DNA of 64,000 nt. It comes from JAJDIA01 sp031555505. Its GTDB lineage: Bacteria > Bacteroidota > Bacteroidia > Bacteroidales > Tannerellaceae. This document shows, piece after piece, positions 51,498-59,968 of this stretch. How positions within the stretch are numbered: position 1 is the first letter of the stretch; each line of letters starts with the position of its first letter. A program made the position numbers and the translations under genes. The notes beneath the pieces were generated by a model. It was given only the letters and a program-made list of their open reading frames with translations. It was not told the origin of the DNA and did no database searches. The stretch lies in the NCBI GenBank assembly GCA_031555505.1, contig JAVBUH010000003.1:1-64000 (forward strand), given 5' to 3'.

Positions 51498-54173
51498 ATG
51501 AAAATATGGATTAATTATATACTGTCATCCCTGTTGCTGGCACTCCCGTCTTGTGTAGAGGAAAACCTGCTGGAGCACCCAGGCTATGCCCCCGACGGGA
51601 CGATGGTGGACATGAACTTCTCCCTGGTACTGCCGTCGGGGAACGAACTTCCTGCCGTCACACGCGCCTTGTATGATTTGCAGGAACAAGAGCTTAAACG
51701 GCTCGACCTGTTGGCATTCAAGGTAGACGGCACACAGGAAAAGTTTGCCTACCATTCTTCCTACACAGGATTCAGGTCCTATCAGGAGAAGGTCAGCTTC
51801 ACCGTAAAAGTGCTCAAAAGTGATCACACCAACTATCGCTTTGTGTTGCTTTTCAACCTTTCCGACACGCAGGGAGAAGCTTTAGACCATATACTCCGCG
51901 AAACGACAAAAGAAGACGTACTCCACGGAATACAAATCACGCAAGCCGGGAAATGGCCTTCGGACGGATCCCGGCTGTTCCCGATGTGGGGGCAAAGCGA
52001 ACCGGTCGTAATAGATAACGCACGGATCTCCGCCGGTATCAGCGGCATTCAATTAGCCCGGATGATCGCCCGGATCGATGTGGATGTCGCCACCCTCGAA
52101 GCAAAAAACGATTTCAAACTCCAATCCGTCTATGTATACAATGCCAACCATACAGGAACAGTAGCCCCTTTCGCACAGCATTGGGATCCCGCCACCCATG
52201 TGGTCAACGCGCCGAGCCTGCCTGAAGATCCGGGGAAAGACCTTGGCCCGCTCGTTTATACGGAAGCCTCGGCTACCAACGAAGCCTTCAAGCGGGTCAT
52301 TTATACGTTCGAAGCGGCAGCCAGCCAGGAACAGCCGCTGAAAACCCCCTGTATCGTAGTCGGAGGATTATACGGTTCGGAAACACAAGCATCGTTTTAC
52401 CGGATCGATTTTCTGAGCGCGGATAAAAAAAGGTATCTCGACCTGCTGCGTAACCATTGTTATACGGCTCATATCACCAAAGTACTGGGACGTGGCTATG
52501 ATACCCCGGACGACGCATTCAAAGGTAGCCTCCGGATGATCGCCGATGTAACACCCTGGAACGAAGCACCACAAACAACTGTTTTTGACCGCCAATACAA
52601 GCTCACCCTCAGCAGGGATATGATAAATGCGGGGAATGAAGGGTTTTCAGCCGGGATGACACTGGCGACGGATTACACTGGGGAAGACACGGGTCTGCCC
52701 GCAGGCATCTACATCGCCCCGGTGGTATACACTTCCGGCGGAAGCGGATGGCTCACGGTGGCCGACAATACGGGAACGGACGGTTCGGCAGCACGGGACA
52801 TACAGATAACCGGTACGGAAAACACCACCGGCATCGACCGCACCGCCCAATTTACCGTTACATCAGGCAACCTGAACTATGTTGTCAAAGTAAACCAAAG
52901 CAAGGACCCGTGGCTCACATACGGTTGGGCTTCAGTCTACATCATGGATGGGCATAAAAATGCGGTAACGGCCAGTTCAAATTTTGACTGGACGGTGGAA
53001 GTCAAAGCAGGAACCAATCTCCAGGGAGGGCTTACCCAGTTATTGACCACCCACGGAGGTCATACCCAATATGAGCCTGTTTATTTCCATACATTCGACG
53101 ATTGGGATGATATGCTGGCGGGTAATCCGAAGAAAACGGTCGATACAGCAGTGCTGACCTTTACGGATGCCGCTGGTGTCTGTCCCGACATCGATGTGAA
53201 AATATGGCTAGCTTCAGGCATCATCGAAGGGACATCGAACTGCTACATGAAACAGCCCGGAACGTACCCGATCCTGATCCCGGTCAGCCGGGCCAATGAA
53301 CCGTCGGTCACCGGCACGAAAACGCTTGGCCGGCAAATAGGTTTCCGGGATCAGCTTGACGCCAGTTTGATCTGGACTGATTCGCCGTCCGGCCTGTCAA
53401 CGCAAGGTGCGGTAAGGTCGGTGATACCTGCAGGCGACGGTGAATCCGGCTATTTGCTCGTCCGCCCCGGAACCAACGAAGGCAACGCGGTGGTAGCAGT
53501 GACTACCGACGGCATTATACGCTGGAGCTGGCACATCTGGGTGACGAATTACCAGCCTTCGGGCAACTGGATCGATCGCAACCTTGGTGCGTTGAGCAAC
53601 CTCCCCGGCGACATGAAAACGAGTGGATTGCTCTACCAATGGGGACGCAAAGACCCTTTCCCGGGACTGGCCGACACATGGTACAGCCAGGACGGCACCT
53701 TCAAGCAACCGGCCATTGTGCCCATAGACGGTACTTATTACGATCCTACTACCGAGATTACCAATTCGGTAAGAAATCCACTGGCATTTTTCAGGGCCGG
53801 ATACAATGCGAGAGGTAATTCCTGGGGAGGAAGCGTTACGCCGGTCAAAGAGATCTACGACCCGTGCCCGGCGGGGTATAAGGTACCGGTATATACCACC
53901 TGGGCATCCCTCACAACAGCCACTTTCCCCTGGAATGGCAATGGCCGTACCGCTACATCCGTAGGTGGGTTCTATCCTAAAACAGGAGCACGCAACCTTG
54001 AAGGCGGTTTGGTACAGCCCGGGAACGGCTATTATTGGAGCGCCAACTCCGACAGCAGCGACTCCGGGCCACGGTTGAGCTTTACATCGTCTGCCGTGAA
54101 TTACAACCTGACCAGTTTCTCTGGCCACCGTGATGCATACGCGATCAGGTGTGTGGCCGAATACCCTCAATAA
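51498..54173 (+). CDS. Large fimbrial accessory/tip protein with BACON-like and FISUMP-like domains
   Basis: An 891-residue lipoprotein (signal ending LALPSC, Cys19). The N-terminal half has the fimbrillin fold (ELKRLDLLAFKVDGTQEKF, QLARMIARIDVDVA, FYRIDFLSADKKRYLDLLRNHCY) of the DUF4906 type. Near residues 365-475 is a BACON-like domain (GSGWLTVADNTGTD...NYVVKVNQSK). The C-terminus (about 690-891) resembles the Fibrobacter succinogenes major paralogous domain: WIDRNLGALS, LYQWGRKDPFPG, DPCPAGYKVPV, GYYWSANSD, AYAIRCV. Such a carbohydrate- or mucin-binding-like tail suggests a tip adhesin. Confidence 0.78.
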   Translation: MKIWINYILSSLLLALPSCVEENLLEHPGYAPDGTMVDMNFSLVLPSGNELPAVTRALYDLQEQELKRLDLLAFKVDGTQEKFAYHSSYTGFRSYQEKVSFTVKVLKSDHTNYRFVLLFNLSDTQGEALDHILRETTKEDVLHGIQITQAGKWPSDGSRLFPMWGQSEPVVIDNARISAGISGIQLARMIARIDVDVATLEAKNDFKLQSVYVYNANHTGTVAPFAQHWDPATHVVNAPSLPEDPGKDLGPLVYTEASATNEAFKRVIYTFEAAASQEQPLKTPCIVVGGLYGSETQASFYRIDFLSADKKRYLDLLRNHCYTAHITKVLGRGYDTPDDAFKGSLRMIADVTPWNEAPQTTVFDRQYKLTLSRDMINAGNEGFSAGMTLATDYTGEDTGLPAGIYIAPVVYTSGGSGWLTVADNTGTDGSAARDIQITGTENTTGIDRTAQFTVTSGNLNYVVKVNQSKDPWLTYGWASVYIMDGHKNAVTASSNFDWTVEVKAGTNLQGGLTQLLTTHGGHTQYEPVYFHTFDDWDDMLAGNPKKTVDTAVLTFTDAAGVCPDIDVKIWLASGIIEGTSNCYMKQPGTYPILIPVSRANEPSVTGTKTLGRQIGFRDQLDASLIWTDSPSGLSTQGAVRSVIPAGDGESGYLLVRPGTNEGNAVVAVTTDGIIRWSWHIWVTNYQPSGNWIDRNLGALSNLPGDMKTSGLLYQWGRKDPFPGLADTWYSQDGTFKQPAIVPIDGTYYDPTTEITNSVRNPLAFFRAGYNARGNSWGGSVTPVKEIYDPCPAGYKVPVYTTWASLTTATFPWNGNGRTATSVGGFYPKTGARNLEGGLVQPGNGYYWSANSDSSDSGPRLSFTSSAVNYNLTSFSGHRDAYAIRCVAEYPQ

Positions 54174-54183
54174 CGAACAAACG

Positions 54184-55641
54184 ATGAACAAGATGGAGAC
54201 AAGAAAAAACCGCTGCACCATGTACATACTCCTTTGTGCTTTATTGATGCAGAGTTGTGTAATTAACGACGACGATATAACACCGCCAACGGTCACATCC
54301 CGGGATGTGACCATCAGTGTGGAAATCCCCGAACTGCAACCCCCGACCACTCGTTCGATGGATGGGGAGAAGGAGAGCTATGTAAATGAAGTGGATATAC
54401 TTACTTTCGAAGTCAATGACGCGGACCCGAACCAAGTGGTTGAGCTTTTCAGCGAGCACGTGACCGGCACGATCCTACGCAATTCCGTAACAGGGCAAAC
54501 TTATAAAGTGGAAGTAAAGGCAACACTCACCCGTACAACCGGAAACCGGATAGTCATCCTGACCAACGCCGCCTCACAGGTGGCAGCCGCACTTTCAGGA
54601 TTCACCGCCGGAACGCCGAAAAAAACGGTACTTGAACGGTTGAAATACACCTCCGGGGCATGGGCTGCCAGCACGTCGGGCGGGACATTCCAGGCGATCC
54701 CCATGTATGGCGAGACCGGCATCGTCACGATCAAGCCCGGCCAAAAAATCGAAGGAATACAACTCAGGCGCATGGTTGCACGGATAGACGTGGTCAACCA
54801 GGCAGACCTGTTCTCCCTGGAAAAAATATACCTCTGCAACTACAACACGACAGGTTATATCGCTCCCGGCTGGCGTGCCGCAGACGGACAAATCCCGGTT
54901 ACACCCCCGTCCTACCCCAACCTGCCTGCCAACCCCGGCAAGCAGTCCACACCAGCCATCTATACACCCAAATACCAACGCATGGAGGGAGAGATCTATA
55001 CGTTCGAATCAGCCGCTGCCGACAATGCCGATGAATCGGCCCGTCGGCATGCCTCATGCCTTGTTGTGGAGGGAATGTATCGTGGCGAAAAAAGCTTTTA
55101 CCGGGTGGATTTCACATACAACAGTGAGACAGATGGCCGTTCTGTCCGGTACATGCCCCTGCTGCGGAATTACAACTACGAGGTCAACATCCTCTCCGCC
55201 GCCGGCCATGGATACGACACGTTTGAAGAAGCGCTGGATTCCTACACGGTCCCGTCCAACCTCATGATCCGTATCCTTTCGTATGATATGAGTGTCATCA
55301 AAGAGATCGATTTCAATGGGCAATACATGCTCGGCGTATCACAAACGTCTTTTACCTTACCCGCGACGGCACTACAAACGCCCACGGCCGCCGACAGATT
55401 ATCCGTTTTCACCAACTATCCCCAAGGATGGGAAGTGGCCGACATCAAAGATGAAGCGGGTAATGATCCCGTAGACTGGCTTACACTCAGTGCGATGAGT
55501 GGTGCCGGAGATGTTATTACCTATTTATATATATCCCTTGATGAAAATACAGGTGTATCGCGTTCAGCCTTGATTACCCTGAAGGCAGGCAGATTGATAC
55601 AACAGATCCGTGTGTCGCAGCAGTTAAAAACGCCGTTCTAA
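54184..55641 (+). CDS. Fimbrial accessory lipoprotein, paralogue of upstream gene
   Basis: A 485-residue lipoprotein with signal ending LLMQSC (Cys25). It starts at the ATG at 54184, ten bases after the previous stop. The body follows the N-terminal part of its neighbour (YVNEVDILTFEVND, QLRRMVARIDVV, IYTFESAAA, SFYRVDFTYNSETDGRSVRYMPLLRNYNYEV, GYDTFEEALDS) and ends with a BACON-like tail (GWEVADIKDEAGNDPVDWLTLS...IQQIRVSQQ). It lacks the FISUMP-like domain. Probably another accessory subunit of the same fimbria. Confidence 0.78.
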   Translation: MNKMETRKNRCTMYILLCALLMQSCVINDDDITPPTVTSRDVTISVEIPELQPPTTRSMDGEKESYVNEVDILTFEVNDADPNQVVELFSEHVTGTILRNSVTGQTYKVEVKATLTRTTGNRIVILTNAASQVAAALSGFTAGTPKKTVLERLKYTSGAWAASTSGGTFQAIPMYGETGIVTIKPGQKIEGIQLRRMVARIDVVNQADLFSLEKIYLCNYNTTGYIAPGWRAADGQIPVTPPSYPNLPANPGKQSTPAIYTPKYQRMEGEIYTFESAAADNADESARRHASCLVVEGMYRGEKSFYRVDFTYNSETDGRSVRYMPLLRNYNYEVNILSAAGHGYDTFEEALDSYTVPSNLMIRILSYDMSVIKEIDFNGQYMLGVSQTSFTLPATALQTPTAADRLSVFTNYPQGWEVADIKDEAGNDPVDWLTLSAMSGAGDVITYLYISLDENTGVSRSALITLKAGRLIQQIRVSQQLKTPF

Positions 55642-55771
55642 TTCATCAAAGAGCAGGCAGACAGTACTTGTGTGATGAGACGTTTTCGCTGTCTTTTTTT
55701 TGCAGTACGTGATTTTTCCTATACCTTTCCACCGTTTTTCAGTCAGGTTCAAAACAGCTTCTATTAATGAT

Positions 55772-56344
55772 ATGACAAACGAAGAAAGAATACAACGATG
55801 CGGATGGTGCAAAACCGATCCGATCTACCAGCAATACCACGATGAAGAGTGGGGATGTGAAGTGACTGACGATACCAGGATGTTTGAATTCCTTGTCCTT
55901 GAAAGCTCGCAAGCCGGACTAAGCTGGATCACCATCCTCAAAAAACGGGAGGCATACCGGAAAGCTTTTGCCGATTACGACGCCTCCCGGGTAGCTTGCT
56001 TCACAGAAGCCGATGTGGAACGCCTGATGCAGGATGCAGGCATCATCCGCAACCGGAACAAAATCAAATCTACCATCTCTAACGCCCAATGCTACCTGGC
56101 TGTCCGGAAAGAGTTCGGTAGTTTCTGCAATTACCTCCGTTCTTTCCTGCCGGATGGGAAACCGGTGATCAATCACTGGAAGACACTGGACGAAATCCCG
56201 GCTTCCACTCCCCTCTCCGATGCCATCAGCAAAGACATGAAGAAGCGTGGCTTCAAATTCTTCGGTACTACCATTTGCTATGCCCACCTGCAAGCCGTAG
56301 GCTATGTGAATGATCATTTGGTGGACTGCCATTGCAGGCAATAA
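55772..56344 (+). CDS. tag: DNA-3-methyladenine glycosylase I
   Basis: A 190-residue base-excision repair enzyme that removes 3-methyladenine from DNA. The zinc ligands and core motifs are in RCGWCKTDPIYQQYHDEEWG and the C-terminal VNDHLVDCHC; FLVLESSQAGLSWITILKKREAYRKAF forms the helix-hairpin-helix and base pocket. The ATG at 55772 is used because residues before it are not conserved. A single gene between the fimbrial operon and the pseudogene region. Confidence 0.93.
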   Translation: MTNEERIQRCGWCKTDPIYQQYHDEEWGCEVTDDTRMFEFLVLESSQAGLSWITILKKREAYRKAFADYDASRVACFTEADVERLMQDAGIIRNRNKIKSTISNAQCYLAVRKEFGSFCNYLRSFLPDGKPVINHWKTLDEIPASTPLSDAISKDMKKRGFKFFGTTICYAHLQAVGYVNDHLVDCHCRQ

Positions 56345-56348
56345 CACA

Positions 56349-56639
56349 TTACATCGAAAAACTCACACCCGTACTGATCCCATCAATATATTCGTAGATA
56401 AAGCCGAACAGGCCGATCAACAGGATAGCACTGGTACAAAGCACGATGCTGAGCTTGTTGTATCGGTCAGTATATATACAACCTACCGGGTCTTCTTCTG
56501 CCGGATTGATGAACATGGCTATTACGATCAGCAGGTAGTAGTATAGTGATACTACGGTATTGATCAGGGCAATGAGTACCAACACATAGTCTCCCTTCGC
56601 TGCCGCCACCGCAAAAATCAAGAACTTACTGAAGAACCC
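56349..56639 (-). pseudogene. nuoN: nuoN 3' fragment (NADH-quinone oxidoreductase subunit N)
   Basis: About 96 codons match the end of NuoN, a proton-pumping membrane subunit of complex I: GFFSKFLIFAVAAAKGDYVL, LIALINTVVSLYYYLL and the last helix ILLIGLFGFIYEY. The full protein should have over 450 residues, so nearly four fifths are missing. Similarity stops exactly at 56639 where transposase-like sequence begins. No other nuo gene is nearby, so this is a displaced remnant. Confidence 0.75.
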
Positions 56640-56938
56640 CGCACACGGCTCAAGGATTATACACTATCGGGCGACCACCGGACAGTTACGGTACGTGATG
56701 CAAGAAAACAAGCAATTACGTTGCGCGAAGTGCAGACCATGCCCGATGAAGACTATTGTCTGGAAATAACTTCCCCTTCAAAAGCCATGACGGAAGCCTC
56801 CATAAACCGCCAATGGGAAGAACGGTTTGAAGAGGAGATGAAGAAAATCAACGGGGCCATCCCTAAGAAGGGCGGCACGATACGAATACAGAAACCGGAA
56901 GACGCAATGAAGTATTTTCCGGTTTCCTCCATGTTTTT
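56640..56938 (+). pseudogene. Transposase-like fragment
   Basis: A plus-strand frame without a start codon reads RLKDYTLSGDHRTVTVRDAR and continues through REVQTMPDEDYCLEITSPSKAM, SINRQWEERFEEEMKKINGAIPKKGG and DAMKYFPVSSMF. The order and wording resemble the middle of DDE transposases of the IS1634/IS4-like type, judged by eye only. No terminal inverted repeats were found. It joins the nuoN fragment at 56639/56640 and runs up to the end of creD. Confidence 0.42.
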
Positions 56939-56944
56939 TACTGT

Positions 56945-58270
56945 TCATTCCACTAACTCTTCCTGCTTATACCAATTCACCTTCCGCGAAAAGTACATGA
57001 TAATAGCCAGTATAATAAAGAGGCCGATACTTCCGACAAGCAACGCGATATCTTCCAATTGAAGCACCATATACAGGAATGCATAAAGCAAACAAAGCAC
57101 AAAAGTGAGTATACCGGTCTGTGTCTTATTCCTGAATATACTTTGCGTATACACAGTAATAAGCCCTATCGTGGCAACACTGGCGATCAGGTAAGCCATG
57201 CCGAAATTCAAATGCTCGGAAATTGAGAGCAACAAACTATAAAACAAAATCAGCGCAACCCCCACCAACAAATATTGAATAGGATGTATCCGCTTCTTAG
57301 TCAGGATCTCCACAAAGAAGAAAACTATAAAAGTAAGCGCAATAAACATGATCGCATATTTGGCTGAACGCATATTCTGCTGGTAATGATCCACCGTCTC
57401 CACCAGATTCACGCCGAACGACGAATCAGAGAAACTATCCACCTGATTGTCTATCCATACTTCCGGGATATTACGGTTAAACCTCAACACATTCCATGTT
57501 GCGTCGAAGCCTTGGTTGTTCAACGTATGCTCAGGACTGAAACTGCCCGTATATCCCGGAGAATTCCATGCACCTGCCACCTGAACAGTGGTGGTCTTCC
57601 CTACAGGGATATAGTTGATACTACTGCTACCATTCAGATTAAACTTGCATAGGAAAGAAATAGATTGATCGGTCTGCCGGACCGCATCCTTATCCAATGA
57701 GACAACAAGTTCCTTACCCAAATTAGCTTCCTGCCGGCCGCTCGCTTCAGCACCGTATGGCTTACCCGCCAATTCGAAAACGATATTACTGGTTATCCCC
57801 CGAAGATCCGAAACCCCGAGGCGGATATACGCCTTATCCCAGTAAACGGTGGCATTCTCCAACTGCGGAAAATCTTTCAAGCTGAATTCCCCAGATAGTT
57901 TCTGCTCACTTTTGTACAAGATCGTTTTATAAATCCCGTAATACCTCTCTTCAGGTGATAGTAACGTTTTCACATGCAGAAGTTCTGGCGTAATATTAAG
58001 CTCATGGTTATCCTGAAATGGCTTATTGTTCGTCCCCGTATAATCAATAGAGTAGGGAATGCACAGGATCGGCGCACAAATAGTTTGCACATTGCTCCAT
58101 TTTGCATTGATCTTTTCAATCGTCTCCCGGCTTCTGTTTTGCCTTTCGTGGATGAGTTCCTGGATCACGATACTGGGAATAAGTAACGTCAGGGCAAGGA
58201 ACCCGACGATAATGGCTTTCAATGTGATTGACTGGCCAAAACTAACGATTTTTTTACTTGTTATGTCCAT
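56945..58270 (-). CDS. creD: CreD-like inner-membrane protein
   Basis: A 441-residue membrane protein of the CreD family. One helix near residues 17-36 (LKAIIVGFLALTLLIPSIVI) is followed by IQELIHERQNRSRETIEKI, a large periplasmic beta-rich domain, then about six helices at the C-terminus (from residue 305). In E. coli CreD is linked to the CreBC system and envelope integrity; in Bacteroidetes it commonly sits next to a small winged-helix regulator, as here. It lies 53 bases after the DUF2975 gene and shares its operator. Confidence 0.9.
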   Translation of the reverse strand: MDITSKKIVSFGQSITLKAIIVGFLALTLLIPSIVIQELIHERQNRSRETIEKINAKWSNVQTICAPILCIPYSIDYTGTNNKPFQDNHELNITPELLHVKTLLSPEERYYGIYKTILYKSEQKLSGEFSLKDFPQLENATVYWDKAYIRLGVSDLRGITSNIVFELAGKPYGAEASGRQEANLGKELVVSLDKDAVRQTDQSISFLCKFNLNGSSSINYIPVGKTTTVQVAGAWNSPGYTGSFSPEHTLNNQGFDATWNVLRFNRNIPEVWIDNQVDSFSDSSFGVNLVETVDHYQQNMRSAKYAIMFIALTFIVFFFVEILTKKRIHPIQYLLVGVALILFYSLLLSISEHLNFGMAYLIASVATIGLITVYTQSIFRNKTQTGILTFVLCLLYAFLYMVLQLEDIALLVGSIGLFIILAIIMYFSRKVNWYKQEELVE

Positions 58271-58323
58271 AATGAATGGTTACTTTAGTGATACATATAA
58301 TTAGTATCAAACAATTTCAGCTT

Positions 58324-58779
58324 TCACATATCGATGGCTTTCCGCCATTTTTTTTCAACTAATGCCGCAACAATTGCACCTGCCAACGAAGCAAAAGCAG
58401 TCACGATGCAAATGGCTAAAAAACCGGCAGGGTCGTCCTCTATATGATGGAATATCTTGATGTATAGTCCTGCTGCCACAATTAAAATACTTAAACCGAG
58501 GGCACAATACTTTATGCTCTTTAATGCACCAACAGCGTTTGTTGAGAACTCGTTATGTTGCCCGATGTATCCAAGTAATCGGAACGCTTTATACAACGCA
58601 ACAAAAAATACGATGGATGTTGCGTACCCATACAAGATGAGCGGGTCTGCATAAATGCTGAACAAGTCTAAGTTTGCGGCTCTTCCCTCAGTTAAGGGAA
58701 ACCGGATCAAAAAAGCAAACACCACAACACCGATAAGCACGATGACTGCCTGAAGAAATATTGCTGAAATCCTTTTCAT
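58324..58779 (-). CDS. DUF2975 membrane protein
   Basis: A 151-residue protein with four hydrophobic helices (about 8-28, 47-67, 90-110, 120-142) and GYIGQHNEFSTNAVGALKSIKYCAL, a pattern of DUF2975 proteins. They are of unknown function and often adjoin a small helix-turn-helix regulator. Here the gene lies between the regulator and creD, 86 bases after a palindromic operator. Confidence 0.7.
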   Translation of the reverse strand: MKRISAIFLQAVIVLIGVVVFAFLIRFPLTEGRAANLDLFSIYADPLILYGYATSIVFFVALYKAFRLLGYIGQHNEFSTNAVGALKSIKYCALGLSILIVAAGLYIKIFHHIEDDPAGFLAICIVTAFASLAGAIVAALVEKKWRKAIDM

Positions 58780-58864
58780 AATGATATGAATTTAATTGAT
58801 TGCCTACTCTATGCGGTTTTTGGCTTCCCCGTTTATTTTATTACAAGTGTTCTCGCGCAAAAAG

Positions 58865-58883
58865 TACTTTGATTTTCAAAGTA
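58865..58883. promoter_or_regulatory. Operator 1: TACTTTGA-TTT-TCAAAGTA
   Basis: A perfect 8-bp inverted repeat with a three-base spacer, upstream of the DUF2975-creD genes. It matches operator 2 at 15 of 19 positions. On the minus strand the half site forms an ATacTTTG near-consensus -7 box, so a bound protein would block polymerase. Confidence 0.7.
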
Positions 58884-58897
58884 TATAAGGAAAAAAA

Positions 58898-59188
58898 TTA
58901 GCTGAGAAGTGACTCCAACGCATCCAGATGCTCCTTGAACTGCTTATGCCCCTCCTCAGTGATCGCATACTGTGTATTAGGCTTCCGCCCGATAAACTGC
59001 TTGGATGATTGGATATACCCAATACCCTCAAGCGCCTTCAAGTGACTTGCCAGATTCCCGTCAGTCAACTCCATCAGGCTCTTCATTGTATTGAAGTCAG
59101 CCGATTCATTCACAGAAAGAATCGACATAATACCCAACCGGATCCGGCTGTCGAAAGCCTTGTTTAATTTGGCAATGATATTCGTCAT
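58898..59188 (-). CDS. Winged-helix transcription regulator
   Basis: A 96-residue DNA-binding protein of the ArsR/MarR-like winged-helix type (HTH_27 group). The recognition part is in NTMKSLMELTDGNLASHLKALEGIGYI and the wing in KQFIGRKPNTQYAITEEGHKQF. No sensor domain is present. Its ATG overlaps the stop of the upstream membrane-protein gene by four bases. The two matching operators that flank the operon make it a likely autorepressor and regulator of DUF2975-creD. Confidence 0.88.
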   Translation of the reverse strand: MTNIIAKLNKAFDSRIRLGIMSILSVNESADFNTMKSLMELTDGNLASHLKALEGIGYIQSSKQFIGRKPNTQYAITEEGHKQFKEHLDALESLLS

Positions 59189-59793
59189 TCTTTCTTCAGA
59201 TCATATTTCTTATACATCACATACCCATATATGATATGGCAAACGCCAAAGCCAATAGTCCAGAACAAAATCCCGTTCTTTGCAAACAAAGCTGCCAGTA
59301 TCCCCAACACAATCTCGATAAGCCCCAGATAATGGATCTCCTCAAACGTATATTTGGACACATTGATCAGCGCCAGCCCGTAAAAGATAAGCGTCCCTGC
59401 TATCACCATCCGCAGATTACCTTCAAGCAGCAGTATAAGGCAGAGTATCCCCCCTGCCACCAGCGGAATAGCCAGATTGTAAAGCGTACGCAGCGTCAGT
59501 TTATTAAACAAGCTTTGATGCAGCTTCTTCGCTTTCTTCCACGAAAAATACACGGCAAAACCAATGGATACGATCAACACAACCACCGCGTCTGCCAGCA
59601 GTATCATAAACTCCTGACTATGATTGAAGTCCGTCATTGAAGGAGCGCGCAACAAATAGAAATAGGCAAATGCCGCTCCTGCAATCGCTGTAAACCCGGC
59701 CACGATACCGGACAGTCCGCTCAATGAGATGAACTTGGATGATTTCTCCATCATCTCACGTATTGCTCTGATATCTTCCAACTGTTTCTCCAT
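59185..59793 (-). CDS. Membrane protein coupled to the winged-helix regulator
   Basis: A 202-residue protein. An N-terminal helix (EKQLEDIRAIREMMEKSSKFISLSG) leads into five or six membrane helices (from about residue 25). I name no family beyond that, though similar proteins precede such regulators in Bacteroidetes. I use the ATG at 59793; starts at 59799 or 59820 are less likely because the promoter and operator overlap them. It may sense a signal for the regulator. Function unknown. Confidence 0.7.
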   Translation of the reverse strand: MEKQLEDIRAIREMMEKSSKFISLSGLSGIVAGFTAIAGAAFAYFYLLRAPSMTDFNHSQEFMILLADAVVVLIVSIGFAVYFSWKKAKKLHQSLFNKLTLRTLYNLAIPLVAGGILCLILLLEGNLRMVIAGTLIFYGLALINVSKYTFEEIHYLGLIEIVLGILAALFAKNGILFWTIGFGVCHIIYGYVMYKKYDLKKE

Positions 59794-59805
59794 ATACATT
59801 AAAAG

Positions 59806-59824
59806 TACTTTGAAATGCAAAGTT
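59806..59824. promoter_or_regulatory. Operator 2: TACTTTGAAATGCAAAGTT, overlapping promoter
   Basis: A 7-bp inverted repeat (ACTTTGA/GCAAAGT with one end mismatch) upstream of the membrane protein and regulator. It overlaps a TAacTTTG -7 box on the minus strand at 59818-59825, the classical layout of a repressor site. Confidence 0.7.
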
Positions 59825-59825
59825 A
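59818..59825 (-). promoter_or_regulatory. -7 box (TAacTTTG) of the regulator operon
   Basis: The minus strand reads TAACTTTG, 25 bases before the ATG at 59793 and within operator 2. Confidence 0.55.
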
Positions 59826-59968
59826 CTTACAATATCCAAATGAAGAAGCATTTATCTGATTATCATATCGATTTTATGCAATTTTAACAAAGAGAGCACA
59901 ATTGCAGTCAGGGTCGGAAGATATTCCCCCGACCCTGATAGATGTGATTCTTCAATGTATAAAAGGAA

